A DNA stretch of 64,000 bases from Bradysia coprophila (lineage: Eukaryota > Arthropoda > Insecta > Diptera > Sciaridae), in NCBI RefSeq assembly GCF_014529535.1, contig NW_023503972.1:4774001-4838000 (forward strand), written 5' to 3'. The translations under genes were made by a program, and so were the position numbers. Below are positions 1 through 13,454 of the stretch, piece after piece. Each line of letters opens with the position of its first letter. The first letter of the stretch is position 1. Below the pieces are notes generated by a model that was not told the DNA's origin, ran no database searches, and saw nothing but the letters and a program-made list of their open reading frames with translations.

Positions 1-3000
1 CCTGTCATCTGTAAAAGCTAAATCAAATAAGCACTTGAAAATGGTACAACGGAACAAGAAATAAGTGTAAAATAAGTCTAATTTAAAGGATTTGTATCTC
101 TACTGTTATGCTACACGAACTTCAAAACGATATATCGAAGCATAAATAAATATGTATTATTTGTTGCATATAAACGGGACACTCGTAATTCTAGAGTTTC
201 TGATAGCATAGCACTGAACCAAGCACTAGAACAGATTTTTTAACGGATATTTAGCCTCTCTAATATGATCTGCCACCAAGTAAACAACATTTTTTGAACC
301 GCCACAAGTGTAATCTTAGTGAGAGCCAAGGCTGTAAACTTTGTACCTTCGGAATATTGAATACCACAAAGTATACAGCCTTGAGTGAGAGCCTCCAAAG
401 TGGCACAAATTTAAAGATTTTAGATTACTGTAAAATGTAGACAAGTAGGTCATTTCAAACAAATTTATAGAAATTCGCACCAATAATTGTCAAATATTAT
501 TCTATTAGTGAAAATTTGTCAATAAACAATCAGGATGAAACATTTAATTATCGAAACAGAAATACTGTCAACAACTGGAGCATGTGTGTCCAAAATACAG
601 TACACCGGAAACTCTCATCTACAAAATAGTAGTGTTGCATCGGTTGCATACGCAAGCCTTCCTTGAAAAATATGTTCTACTGCTTGGTTGCAGATGCTAT
701 GGTAATAAGTATTCATTCAAGCATACGATTGAAATCGCAAATTCTTCGAAGTTGAATTCAATGAATTTTGAAAAGCATCCACTCAGAGAAATAATTTCAC
801 GATTCATTAATGGGATAACCATGGTATGGTTGTGGGAGGAAACATAGTATGATTGTGAAAATCATTGCATGGTTACCACAAAAATAAACCTCAAAAATGG
901 GCCGACATGATTGGGATTTTCATGTTTTCTGCAAACATAAAATGTTTGTAACTAGAATGACATCTTCACAGCAAGAATGGTTAACACAATAATAATAAAA
1001 TGGTTGCTGCAAACATAGCATGTTTATCACAAATAGAAATAGAAAATTGATTGAATCCGCACAATTGTTGTGACAAACACAGTATTTCGCTCAGTGTGGT
1101 ACCGATGGGAATCTTTGAGTTCAACGAGGTAAAACTCACCTCTCTCCGAAGTGTCGTTTTAAAAAGTGGTGGTCGTCTGATCGAAATTCTCCAAAATTTT
1201 GACGATTATCAAGAAATACAGAAAGTTGGAAATCAAATGCCGTAACCGCATTACAAGATATTGGTTTAACTTGAAAAACGCTAGTTTTTAGAAATTGTCT
1301 TTTGAGAAGAAATCGATGAAGTAAAATTCGAAAACTTTTTTGGGCTATTACTCTAAAGCCTTTTCATCGACCTGACTCACCCAAACGGCCGTCATCGACC
1401 TGAAAATATTTTTGCCGGGAAGCCAAATGTAGTAGCTCTCAAATGACACTGATCTTGCTTGAGTCTCTATGTGAGAAAATTTATTATTTTGAGAACAGTT
1501 AGTGTGAAGTGATTTACGCTGCTAAGCCCTCGGCTAAGCCGTAGAATTAACCATTCCGGATGGGACGACACGCTGATTGCTTTAGGAACTTGCGATTTCA
1601 CTCTTGATAATTCTAGAAAACCCATTTTAGAAAATAGGCCCTCCTCCCTCTAGGTGAAAACTCCACTTTTTCTCGTGAGCAAAATTTTCATTATTCCACT
1701 CTTTCGTGCTCGTAAATGTTTTCGACCAATGTTCATAGACTGAAGACACCACATTCCTCCGTTACCGTAAAACGTATATGAACACAAGATTCACGGGATT
1801 TCTATGGTTGTGTGCACGAGTGACACAAGTTTTGAGATCAGTGCGACGAAATTATGCAGAAGTTTCGGCCACTTGAGAAACATAGACACACGAAACCTAG
1901 AAATAACGGCAAGTTTTTCGACATTTCTTCTAAAACTCGCAGTTTCTTCTAAAATTTGTCGTTTTTTCTAAAACTCGTCGTTTCTTCTCGTCGTTTCTTA
2001 TCGTCGTTTCTTCTAGAACTCGCAACTCGCCCTTACTTCTAAAAATTCCCCGTTTCTTCTATAATTCGTCATTTCTTCTAAATTTCGTCGTTTTTTTAAT
2101 TTTTCAGAAGAAACGGCGAAGAAACCGTTAGACAAAACGACGAGTTTTACAAGAAACGGCTAGATGAAAAAAATCTGCATTTTCTGTAAATCTCAATTTT
2201 TTTTGTTCTATTCAGTTTTCAATTTCAGCTTTTCATCCAAATTAATTCCCTTGACTGTTAAGTTAATGGTCTTATATCAGAAAATATGTCTCGAAGTTCC
2301 CAATGATTGGAACTTTTGTTTATAATCGACGAAGAATGACAATTTTGAGGTCAAGTTCGTAGATGGTCAATGGTGTGGAATATCTTAGCTCATCTTAAGA
2401 ACTTTCTTGAGTTGAGCTAAAATTGAGATCTCAAGTCTTTAGTTACTCTGACATGAATTATTTTTATTTTTTGCATGTTTTTAACGTGATTTGACATGGT
2501 TCTTGTTTTTCTGCTAAGGGGTTTTTCCAGCTTTGTAAAACTTTCAGTTTTTAAAGAACCAGATTCAGTTTTGGAGTTTTATGAACTTGTACGGAGCAGG
2601 AAAAAATGCAAATGGAATGAATACATATTTAACGATAAGTTGAATCGATTCCGGCGTGACTATCGGCAAAGCCAATATGAGTTTGTGTTGTAGCAGGCGG
2701 TGTTACGTAAATCCTATTTTCGCACATGTCCAGAGCCGTCACTGAAGACTCTCAGGGCCTAATTTTTTTAAGAATTTAATTCCATAAAATGCCTAAATTT
2801 AGGAATTTTTTGGAATTAAATTCCTAAAAAACAGGTCCTGAAGCCAACAGACTGACTCGAAAAGTAAAAACTCGTCGCCGTTTTAAATGAAAATTAGAAT
2901 TCATAAAATATATTATTTTTGAAATAACATAGATTGCAGCTATTTATTACATCGAATGCAGCAGGTTCAGTAATTAATATTTTCCATTACTTTTCTATTC

Positions 3001-3068
3001 TCGCCATATGCGCCCGCTTCCACTTTGTCTGTCCATATTTATAAATCAAGAAAAAAATTTTCTTCTTT
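1..3068. other. Intergenic region, no gene recognised
   Basis: Short open frames here (for example 584-847, 1051-1245, 2496-2693) have no recognisable domain and no splice partners. A small imperfect hairpin lies near 320-390, where two GCTGTA-containing segments face each other. Around 1915-2160 there is a degenerate run of a motif close to GTTTCTTCTAAAACTCGTCG, followed by its partial reverse complement. The stretch ends with the 3' flank of the PWWP gene. Confidence 0.6.
1915..2160. repeat. Degenerate short tandem repeat with inverted tail
   Basis: About eight imperfect copies of a roughly 20-bp motif (GTTTCTTCTAAAACTCGTCG-like) run from 1915 to about 2095. The purine-rich complement (GAAGAAACGG-like) appears at 2107-2160. 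The unit length is irregular and there are no unique spacers. It is a simple-sequence repeat able to fold back, with no sign of coding. Confidence 0.5.
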
Positions 3069-6000
3069 TTAATTTCTTTTAGTAAATTGATCGTTCGATG
3101 CAGCCACTGCCACAATATTCGAGTCCAAATCGATATCTCCAATGGAATTGATAACATTGACCGTTCGATAGTTTTCATTGATTGCCAACGGCTGAGTCAA
3201 ATGATGAGTGATCGGTGACGATGAACTGAAAATGTCATAGTCCAAATCGTGTTCCGCTGCTACCGAAGGCGGGTAAATTGCTGACATCGTTGCCGTCGTC
3301 GATTTCGGTGCAATAGCCGGATTCGTGATTGTGATGGGCAGTTCCAGTGACGTTGGTACATTCGTATTATTCGATGTGACACCGATAACCGCCAAACTTT
3401 CGTCCAAATTGTGACCGCACAATTCCAGTGAATGGCTCGGCGATATTCGGTCGGTTTTGGTTGGTTGTTCGAGCGTGGACATTATGGGTGGTTGCGTTAA
3501 AACGGCATTGGTTTCGTTGGTTACCGCATTTGTTAGTGGCGGTATGTTCGGCTGTGTCATTGCGTGATAGACCATTGGATCGACGACAATATCCTCGACA
3601 CCATTCGTCGCTAAAACATTGTCGATGAATTGCTCCTGACTGAAGCCTTCTGTGCCAGCTAGTGCAGCCGCCAGAATATCATGATTACCGCCTTGGCCCT
3701 GTATCACAGCTAGATCGTCTTCGGGAATTAGAATTTGCTGGCCAGCAATGAGTCCCACATCTTCGGCAAAAGCGATCGCCGAAAGAATATCGTTCTGGCC
3801 ACTCTGCAGAATGATTTGTTGTCCGTCGGGTGTGACAAATTGCGGGAACTCTTCGCCATTCGTTAGAGCCATTAGACCTTGCTGGTCTACAAGCAATTGT
3901 TGACCGTCACTGATGTTGATCAAATATTTTGGACTGTTAACATCCTGGTCGACAAGTGCTGATTGGTTGGTCGCAATGACACGTTCGACTTCATTTAGCC
4001 CAGGTGACTGTAACGATAGACAACATTTGGAGGTTTATAAGGGCACAGATAAAGAGAGAGAAATCGATGAACGAAACTCACCTGTTGTCCAAGTTCAGTT
4101 TCATCCAATGTAACTGTCTGTATCTGCGTCACAGCATCCGGAGCATTCGGTTTCAATAGATTTGTATTGTCGGTCACATCCAAGTATAACGGCTGACGAT
4201 CGATGGGAACGTACATTCCCATTTCATTCAATTTGCAAAGGAAATACGATCCAGTTGGTCCACCAAATCCTGGTGTATCACCCGGCAAAGCCAATATATT
4301 ATCCTGTTGCTGTTCGACGACCTCCGTATGAATGATCTTTGATTGTGGCTCTGCGACGACTGTCATTTGAGTAGATCGCTGCTTCGTTGACTGTTGCCGT
4401 GATGTGGCGGACTGATCGTTTATTGGTATCAACGGCGGGACTGGTGCATTACCAATGTAATTGATTTCGGAATTTAATATGACTTGCTGGTGTTGTTGTT
4501 GATTGGATTGTACGTGTTGGGCAGCTGCCGTGGATGGTTGATTCTTCGATATTCGTCGAACAATTCGCTTTTTCAATGTGGCTGTTGTGTCGTTTGATGG
4601 TTTTGCCGCTGACTTATCGGGTACTTTCGTTTTGTTTCCAACTCCAACACTTCGTCGATTTGTCGTCGGTTTATTGCCGGCTGGTGCTACTGAAGAGATT
4701 TGAGACAATGAATTTGGCGGTTTATTCTGAATGATGATTTGACTGGATTGTGGGGATGGGTGCTGTTTTTGTTCTTGTTGCGTGTGGAACATTGGTGGAT
4801 TAGGCGAGCATATGAACTGAGTGTGAATGATGTTCGATCGATTTGTCAATGTTGGTTGATGGAGTGGTGTCGAATGCGTTGTGGTTGTGAATGGTTTGTT
4901 TGTTATCAATGTTCCCTTGCTGGTTATAACGAATTGGTTACCTTGATTCGATGGCAGCGATCCCGTAAACGATTGGACCACTTGAGATGTACTCGGATTC
5001 GGGTCGTTCCGTTGCACGGTGAGTGTGGCCTGAGCCATTGTCGGTGGTGATGCATGCGTCCCAATCGATTCGATTTTCGAGTAGACGACTATGGGATTAC
5101 CTTTTACATCGACGCCAATTTGTTTTTGTGTTACCCCGGTCATATCGGCGGGTTTACGATAGGAAGGTCTTTTGGCAGGTGCTATTGTACATGGACGATT
5201 GGCTGATAAGCTGCCCAAAAGGCTTGACGTCACTGTTGATGTAGTTATCGTTCGGTTTTGCTGCGTATTTGTCGTCGCTGGTGGCATGACGAATTGACCT
5301 GCTACTATCACCGGCGTTTCCATTGAAATTCTCTCGGCCGCTTCGAACGATACCGCCTGAACTGATGTGTCAATGCTCGTCGTTGCATTGGATTTCGTGT
5401 CCTGCTGCGAATGAATACTTTCGCTGACGTCGTGTGAAGTGTGAAGTCCGCCGGTATTTGTTGTATTTTGTCTCGTCAGATCTCCAGTAATGTGCTTCTT
5501 GACCGCCTTGGTCACAATAAACGATTTCGGCTCCTTTTTGACCGAACTGGGTCCACTATTCGGCTCGGATGCAACATCAGGCCGTTCAATCACGAACGCC
5601 GGTACATCGTCGTCCGTTTGAGATTTACGTTTCTTCGGTAGTTGCGTGACGAAACTATTGCCTTCTGTTTGCGTCAATACGATGGTCTTCTTTAACGGCA
5701 ACTGATTGCCTTTTGACGGTTGCGCTTCATCAGTCGGCTGAATTAGTGCTCGATTTTCGATTTTCTCGATTAGTCGGATGCGACTGAAATCTCGCACAGA
5801 ACTCGAAGGTGCAGCATTCATTGCTGGATTAGCAGTTTGTTTTTCCATAATTTTTTTGCCAGTTGAATTTGATGGTAGATTCGTGACAGTACCATCTTGA
5901 TTCGGGCTCAGAACAATTGCTTCGGAGCTGTGCTTCTTGCCATCGATAAAAGAATGTCCCTTTGTTGCACTATCAAGCAACTGTACTATTTCTGTGGTTT

Positions 6001-9000
6001 GTTCTTGTTTAACATCAGGTTCGATTTTCGGTGTACTCTCAACTGGCGCTGTCGTTCGTGATTTCTTAGCGTTTCTAGTAGTTTTAGCAGACTCTTTACG
6101 CTTGATGGCTGGTTGCTTGGTAGCCACTACTTTTTTGACAGGTTCTTCGGACACATCAGTATGAGGCGACAGTAGCGGAAAATTGATCAAAGTTTCAGCA
6201 ATTTCAATTTTCAAATCATGAGCTGACGGTGTATCCTTTCCAGTGTCATTCTCTGGCACATGTTCCTTTAATTTCGATTCCTGCTCCAATTTATCCCCAC
6301 TCGTTGCCACGTTAGTATCACTGACATCATCTGATTGCTGCATCGAACCGTTAGCATCATTGCCCTTTGCCTCCTCGACACTACATCCAACTTTCATATC
6401 GAACTCCGGTCGTCGATTGCGATTGCGATACTTGAAAATTCGTTTGTTTCGTTCCTTCGGTGGAAGCATTCGATCTTTGTCGTCACCGTCTTTAGCGACA
6501 ATTTTCTCCGGATCCTTTTCCGCGCGACGTTCGGGAAAATTTTCATGCACCTTCGGACCGACAGGAATTTCTGGCAACGTTGCCGGCGTTGTTGAATTCA
6601 GCAAATTCTCCAATTCGGCATGCAATTTTTGGTTCTCTTCTTCGCGTTGCTGTGTCACTCGTGCGCTTTCTTCGTCGATTTTCCGCTGCTCTTCAATCTT
6701 GTCAATGTTGTCCAATTCAAAAACTTTCGCTGGAGGTAGTCGTTTACGACGATTTAATACTTCCGGTGGCTTCAGGCATTCGTCTTCGGTAAAATCAAAG
6801 CAGTCCAATTCCTTGGATGAGTCGGCTTTTTCTGGCGTAGATGTTTTAGAATCGGAATTTTCAGTCACATCTCCTTTGCCATTGATAGTTTCCGACAATT
6901 TTCCGGTGTCTTCATCGAGTGAATTGTTCAACCCAATCGATTTCCGTCTCGCACTATCACTTCCGTCACATTTGTCATCAATCGCCTTAATTATTGAAGT
7001 GAGGTCGTCGTTGCTCACCGTTCTTCGATCACTTTTACGGCGGTTTCTCATATTCTCGTAACGTCTCGGCGATCTTTGTCGTAGATTCGACGACGAGGGT
7101 AGTTCATATGTGTCCTCATTCGTACCGTCAGCGAAGGATAGCGGAGAGGTCGTGCGGGAGTCAGTTCGATCTGTCGGTAAGTTCTTCTTTGGTGATACCT
7201 TTCGTTCATAGCATTTCGGTACTACACGCTGTTCCTGTCGTGCCTCTGTAACAATTGAATTTTCTGTTACTTTCTCACCTTCTTCCGTCTTTTCTGGATT
7301 TAGTGAACTTGTCCCGCTTAAATTGGGGTCCTCCGACGTAGCTGACACATCGTTACTTTTCGACTCAACAATTTTCTCTTCGCTTAGATCGTTGCCGTGA
7401 ATTGATTCTTTCGTTGTGTCAGCATCCTGATTGTTATCAAGCTCCTCAATCATTCGATCATTTCCCTCAATTTCCTTCGATTCACTGGCTAGTGCAGGCA
7501 ACTTTGGCACTTCTAACAATTCAATTGACTTTCGGTGGCCATCAGTCGAATTACGGCTCATGTATCGGATTTTCTTATGCACAACATTGGCATAGTCGTT
7601 GTCTTCAGCTCGTGTGTCCAATTTCTGCTCAATTCCGAAATCCGTCGGCGGACTTAAATTGGTTTTTTCCACTAACACAGCCACGGATATGTTGTTCGAC
7701 AACTTAATTTCTTCTTTGCGTCGAGGCTTGCCTTTGCGGCTAGTTTTCGAATGGCTTTTATTTGGTGCACTTACTTGAACCGGTGCCGGTTCAACCGATG
7801 CATCGGAAATTTTATCACTGGAAGAAGTCTGTGCATTGTCAGTTTCACGTTGTTCAGGCACCACAGGCTCGGCCTCACTTTCTTTGACTTCCAACGTGGC
7901 GGATTCGCTTTTCAAGGAATCATTTGCGCTTCGTTTTGCTCGGCCTCGTCGCTTCGGTAGCAGAGGGGAGCTCTCACTTGCCAATGTAGTCTTTCCACTT
8001 CTCAATGAACGAGTCTGAGGTTTCGTATCGTCATCCGTAACATCGTTGGTTCGACGTCGTATACTCGATGGTGTGACTGTTTCACCTTTTCCGTTTGTCT
8101 TGCCCAGTTTTGATTTATCGTCGTCTTCGCTTGCAATTGAACTTACGATCTCCGAATTCTGGTCGTCGTACTCAGCCACCGCATTGACCACCTCAGTTCT
8201 GTTTGATTTGCTCAACATTTCATTGTCCAATTTCGATCTTTTATTTTCCTGTTTTATCTCGTCCTCAACGTCTTCATCCTTAACGGTACCCTTGACCATT
8301 TTATGCGACGATGTCAATCCGGATGGACCAGCCTCGGCCATTTCATCATCCGACCAGTCATCCAATATATTTCTCAATTTGTTGTCAGTCTTCGGTGTCT
8401 TGTCCGCTGCCTTTGGTTCTTTTGCACTTCGACCACGTTTCCCTTTCGGTTTTGCCGGCAGCATAACCGGTTCTGGCATACTTTCCACTGGCTCGGGTGA
8501 GGCGTCCTCTGGTTCTGCGATTTCAGAAGGTGGCTTCGATTGAGCACAATCTTTCGATATTGCTTCCGTTTCCAATGGAACCTTTGTGGAACTGGACGAA
8601 TTCGTTTCATCCGACGTGGTTGTGCTGGGGGTATGTTTGGTTGGATATTTTGGCGTCGTTGACATTTGGGGCGTTTTCGGTGAACTGTGTGTTTTCTGGT
8701 GCCAAATCAAGGTATTGATTCGGTTCGTACTGAAATTGCACGAATTACATTTGTATTTGTTATCAGCGGCAGTCGGCGTTGTTGGTGCTGATGATGGTGA
8801 TGATGCAAATGTAGCTGGAGAACTCGGCATTAGAATGCGAGTATCGTGATCCGGTTTGAACATGACCCTCGGTATTGACGGTGCGCTAGTTTGTATTTGC
8901 TGTTGACCACGTCTACTTCGCGATGTGGAACCTGTTGATGCACCGAGTCATTGAGCATTGTTGGCTATAAACATTCCGATTTACCGATTAACTTACCCTT

Positions 9001-9464
9001 AGCAGTTGCGACTGGCGTCGCTTTATCAGCTTTTACGACTGGCATAAATTCCTTGCTGTGAATAATATTGGGATTACCACCCGTTCTCTTTTCAGCAATA
9101 GCAACATCGGCCGGAAACTCTGCCATATAACTGTGCTTGGCGTAGTACAGGTCCAGCCCTTTCTTAATGAATTCATTTTTCTTGGCACAATTATATCTTG
9201 CTATTTGATGCGACTGATTGACGCAATGGCTGTAACGGAACATTCGGAATCAATCGATGAGTATATCGGAATGGGTGCACACGGCGATTAGACTCACTAG
9301 TTCTCTTCTTGGAAAAATTTTATGACAAAAAGTGGCGGTTTCTTGAATTGATCCATAAAATCGCTCGGCAATCGATTCGTTCCGTGAACTTCGCCCGGCC
9401 ACCAAAGTTTATTCATTTTCACCCAAACTATGTCACCATCGTGATAGGATGTTTCTTCAGCCAT
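3069..9464 (-). CDS. Giant PWWP-domain and C2H2 zinc-finger nuclear protein
   Basis: Four exons join in phase: 9298-9464, 8997-9229, 4082-8931 and 3069-4007 (all minus), giving 2,062 aa. The start has the context CAAAATGG. Residues about 8-90 form a PWWP domain: GDIVWVK, then LWWPGEV in the PWWP position, then a basic helical part split by intron 1. PWWP domains commonly bind methylated histone H3 tails and DNA. A single Cx2C-x12-Hx3H finger has its ligands at residues 195, 198, 211 and 215. The remaining ~1,800 residues are low-complexity, Ser/Thr/Gln-, Lys- and Glu-rich, with several basic KRRGR-like stretches suggestive of nuclear localisation. The final exon has acidic, Gln-rich text (DGQQLLV, DGQQIIL) resembling an activation or protein-binding segment. 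A chromatin role is inference. I do not recognise a named orthologue. The 4,850-bp third exon is long for this genome. Confidence 0.8.
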
Positions 9465-12400
9465 TTTGCTTGTGTGTGAGTTGTTTCGATGTCTCAGTGA
9501 TCTGTGCAACACGAGTAGAATTTTTGGTTTAGAGTTGTGGAAGTAGGTGAGGCTTTTGTTAGGAGGACAAAAAAATTGTAAGAATTGATTATGGCATCAC
9601 GCCACAAGGAGACGAAGAGCGGTGAAAAGATGTCAGAGATACAGTAAAATGACGCGCCGTCATTTGTGCACGACCCCTAGATGAGGAGTATATTCAAGAC
9701 AAATTGTTCTTTGAGTAGCGTGAGGAATTCTTTTGAAAGACTGCCTACTTTTGGAAGTCAAAACCAATTTTTAAAAAAATCTGCGAGGCTCCGAACGGAA
9801 TATGCACTTTTCTTATTTATTTATTTTCAGGGACATGGAACGTAGGTCATTAGAAACGTAATTGAAGGTGCTTTCGGGGCTAACAGGTCCTTGTTGGGTT
9901 TAAAATTCACCCCCACTAAGATATAATCATTTGAAAAATTGAGTAAAAATTTGACTATTCGGTGAACTTCTAACGGTTCCTCTGCATCCGAAGCTGCTTG
10001 AAATATTTTTTGATCACATTTTTTCTTGTGTACGGAGTGGGGGAACTGAGTCTCCAATTTATACTTCAAAGGTTCATTCATCGTGTCACAACCCATGCAC
10101 CTTTGATGCCATCGCAAAGCTGAGAATGGTAGTGATCAGGGATTTTCATTTTTTTGTTCGTTCCGTTTCGGATGCAGAGGAAATTAAGTTCGCAGATAAG
10201 CAACTACCAAAGAGGTGAAGGGCACCGCCGTCGGGTAAAAATGATTTCTCTCACAAAAGAAAATGTCTTGCTGCATAACCACTTGATGATCAGATTTTAC
10301 ATTACATTAATCGAGTAGAAATGGTTGTCGTCGCTGCATGACGACAAAATACAGCTAAGGAAGGGTGTTGTTCATCAATCCTGATTTCATTTACAATTTT
10401 AGAATTTTTCGTAGCGCCAACAGACCAACATAATAGAGACTTTTCTTTTTTTTTTAAATTCATTAGTAGATGACATGACCGCTAAGAGGCTTACACTTTA
10501 TAACAAGACTTGTTGGCTTCACAAATATTAATTTGAATAGAGTGGAAATTCAATGGTAATCCTCAGCGGTTCCATTAAGCACTTCTGTGAGCATCAACCG
10601 AAAATCAATCAAGCTACGAGTCAATCACAAACAAATTTTAAAATGTCAATGGAAACATACTCAAACAAGGCACTCACATCGTTCCGAAATCGTACGGGAT
10701 CCTATTATTAGGAAAGAGAAAAAAATAACAAAAAATAAACTAAAGTTTTCGCAGGCTAGGATCCATGTTGTCCTTGTACGAAACTATGTTAGCGAACCGA
10801 AATCAATCGACTTTAGCGATGCTCATTGATTGCATCAAACTTATTGAGTTCAAACATTCAACAAAAAAGCCGTAGGAAAAAAGTTTCTCGATTCGAATGC
10901 ACAAGAACACTTCAAAAAAAAGTCTTTTTAAAACATGGCGAGCAGTCAAAATCCGTCCGACAAAATCTGGCAGACACGACACCATATACACTGTTTGCGA
11001 CAGTATAACCAGATTGTAATAGTGTCCGATCAAATGGTTCTATTGACTTTTTACTCCTGTCGACTGTAGAAATTTTGCTGTTCACCGAACCAAAATGATT
11101 TGTTTCGTTCTTATGCGTTCAAGGTTGTACTAACTGCAGCACACTTTCGTTTCAATCAAATTAACCTATTTTTTGGTTGCAAATTTCATTTCATTGTTTG
11201 TGAACATCCGACACAAATTCGTTTCTCAAAAATATTTCGGCGAAAAAACACAAACATTTCCACTCTTTTGATTACACAAAAAAATATCGTAAGGCCGTTC
11301 TCTGTATATCGATTCTATTATACCGACACTTGGCAGTTAAAATGTGTCATGACATAGGATTATTAGTGCGGTAACTTCAAAAATGATTTTCCTAGGAAAA
11401 ACAGGATAACATCACTCATTGATCGTGTACGTGCGTTAGCATAACATAGCAGAGAGGGCGTGACGCAGGTTCAATTCCAAGAAAAACATTTTAAACAATT
11501 TTTTGCCGTAGACTTGCAGCAAATTTTGAAATTCAATATAAAACTCTGGTACGAGTTCAACGAGCATCACACGTCCAAATCGGTGATCATTTGGCCGCGA
11601 TATAAATCTTAGAATCTGGAGAATTTACAGGAAATTGGTAATGCTACGTTACTCTGTGGTTGTGTTAGTTAGTTACTTCGAGTAAGAGACTTATCTCCCC
11701 CCTAACCTTTCCTTTCGATTTTTTTTTAATTTTGGGAGTAGGTTCTGGTCGTCATTTTTAGATATTTTATCCCATGATCATGGTGCCATCGTGTGCTCGT
11801 TTAAGAGTTACAGCCTGTGTGTGTATTTTCAAATTCTTACCTCCCTTATAACTTCCCAGGGATGAACGTGTTGTACGTACAGGTTTGGTCTGTTACGATC
11901 GATTAGAGAGTTCGCAGAGTGGAACAAAGTTACCAATGGAATGGGGGCTCCTAGCTCATCATCCTGATGGCTGAGAATAGAAGTGGAATTTCAGGAATTT
12001 TCTGAAGAAACTACATTCCTGAGGAAGCATGAGTAGAAATAGCAAAAAAAAAGGTTTTTCGTTCTTGTGTAGATAGGAGTTTGTGGACTTTTGCCTGTTA
12101 TTTTTCAGATTTTTTCAGGTTCAGGATAAGGTTAGGTTAAGGCGCCTTAATCTGGCCTTAGAAGAGTTTTTCTACTGAAATTTCCGAAACTTGAAAATCT
12201 ACTGTAAATTTGACAATTTCGGTCATTTTTAGCAACATCTCACTAAATAAGGTTTAATTGATGAGCCCTGTTCGGGTTCGGGTTCAGGTTAATAGAACGA
12301 TATGTTTTTCCGAGCTTTACGTTAGGAATGTACAAACCGAACTTTTGTTTGTTGACTAAAGTCAACGATGGAATTCGCAAAATCCGCAGAAGAGTTGTAG

Positions 12401-13454
12401 AATTCTCAAGGAAATAATGTCAAAATACTAGACCTTTTCAATAAAACTGTTATACCATGGAATCGTTTCTGCACCCCATAACCTGAATACATTGGAACGA
12501 CGCCAACTGTCTTTTCATTAGCAGAACTGTGATTCTAACTCTCTAAACACTGAAAGTCTATCTCAAGAAGTTTCTTGAGCCTGTGGGTTTTTCTTTACTA
12601 ATTGGCCTTGTCAATTCAATACGAAAGCCGAGAATCCAACCAAAATTTTCAGTTTCAAACCTAAATCTTTGAAGAATTATGAACAGTTATCCCTTTAGCT
12701 TGGACCTCGAACATAACCCTTTATTTACCGAAGACATAGCAATATTTGCTGCAACTGTGGTTAATGTCAGGTCGCTACGACATTTCATCGAAATTTGAAA
12801 TTCATCGAAACACATAACAATGCGACTTCCGTTCTGTTCAACCTGACAATCAAAGCAATTCAATTTCGCTAAACAAAATTATTTCAGGAAAATTGTCTGT
12901 AAAATTATGGCCATGACCGATAATCTGTTGGTTGGATGGGTCATTACGATGTAGTAGATGTGGTAAGTCAATGTCATCGAAAAATATCAAAAAATCGAAA
13001 AATTTTAAATTGCAATCCTTACAGTTAAAGTTATGGTTGTGACCGACACTCCGGACATGTACTAATAGTCTATTACCTACTGTCCTGTCATTCATAAAAA
13101 GTTTATTAAATGAAAGAAGAATGGGTGTACGACAACTGGTTCATGTCCTGTGACTGGTGCGGTCCTAGCACAATTTTATGTTTTATGTTTTTAGTCCCTA
13201 AGCACTTTACCATGAGTAACACTGGCCTTTTGATAGAATTTTTCATTTTTACACTGCAAAAAGGACCGTCAAATCGTGAAAAAGCAACAAAAGCCTATAT
13301 GAACTACAAGGGACTTACCTTCACGCACCAACTTGAATCAAGTACCAAACACATTTCGTACATAAATTTATTTTCCTCAGCGGCTGACGCAAACCTTTGC
13401 ATTCTTCAATTCAAATTCAAAGCAAAAACAAGAAAAATCTTCACGGTCGAAATT
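9465..13454. other. Intergenic region between the PWWP gene and Ufd1
   Basis: No gene was recognised. Minus ORF 9827-10117 and plus ORF 11100-11357 have no domain and no phased splice partners. The segment 9829-10001 is one copy of a dispersed repeat seen again at 37859-38042. A short ATGACGAC-type hairpin lies near 10325-10350. The rest is AT-rich non-coding sequence, with a promoter for the PWWP gene presumably just upstream of 9464. Confidence 0.55.
9829..10001 (+). repeat. Dispersed repeat copy A (unclassified)
   Basis: This stretch aligns by eye, with many small differences, to 37859-38042 in the same orientation. Shared landmarks are TTCGGGGC, AAAATTCA, GAGATATAA or AAGATATAA, TCGGTGAACTTCTA and CTCTGCATCCGAA. 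There are no open frame, terminal inverted repeats or target duplication that I can see. It is probably an old transposon fragment. The family is unknown. Confidence 0.5.

Noticed and set aside
1915-2160. CRISPR-like spaced repeats
   Set aside because: The units are irregular, contiguous and degenerate with no unique spacers, and the genome is eukaryotic.
6243-7061. 272-codon plus-strand ORF
   Set aside because: It lies opposite the long PWWP-protein exon and is Ser/Phe-rich with no domain. It is the antisense shadow of a low-complexity coding region.
12120-12310. GGTTAGGTTAAGG and GGTTCGGGTTCAGG runs resembling telomeric repeats
   Set aside because: Only a few irregular copies exist with no array, and dipterans lack the TTAGG telomere repeat. 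Treated as chance low-complexity sequence.
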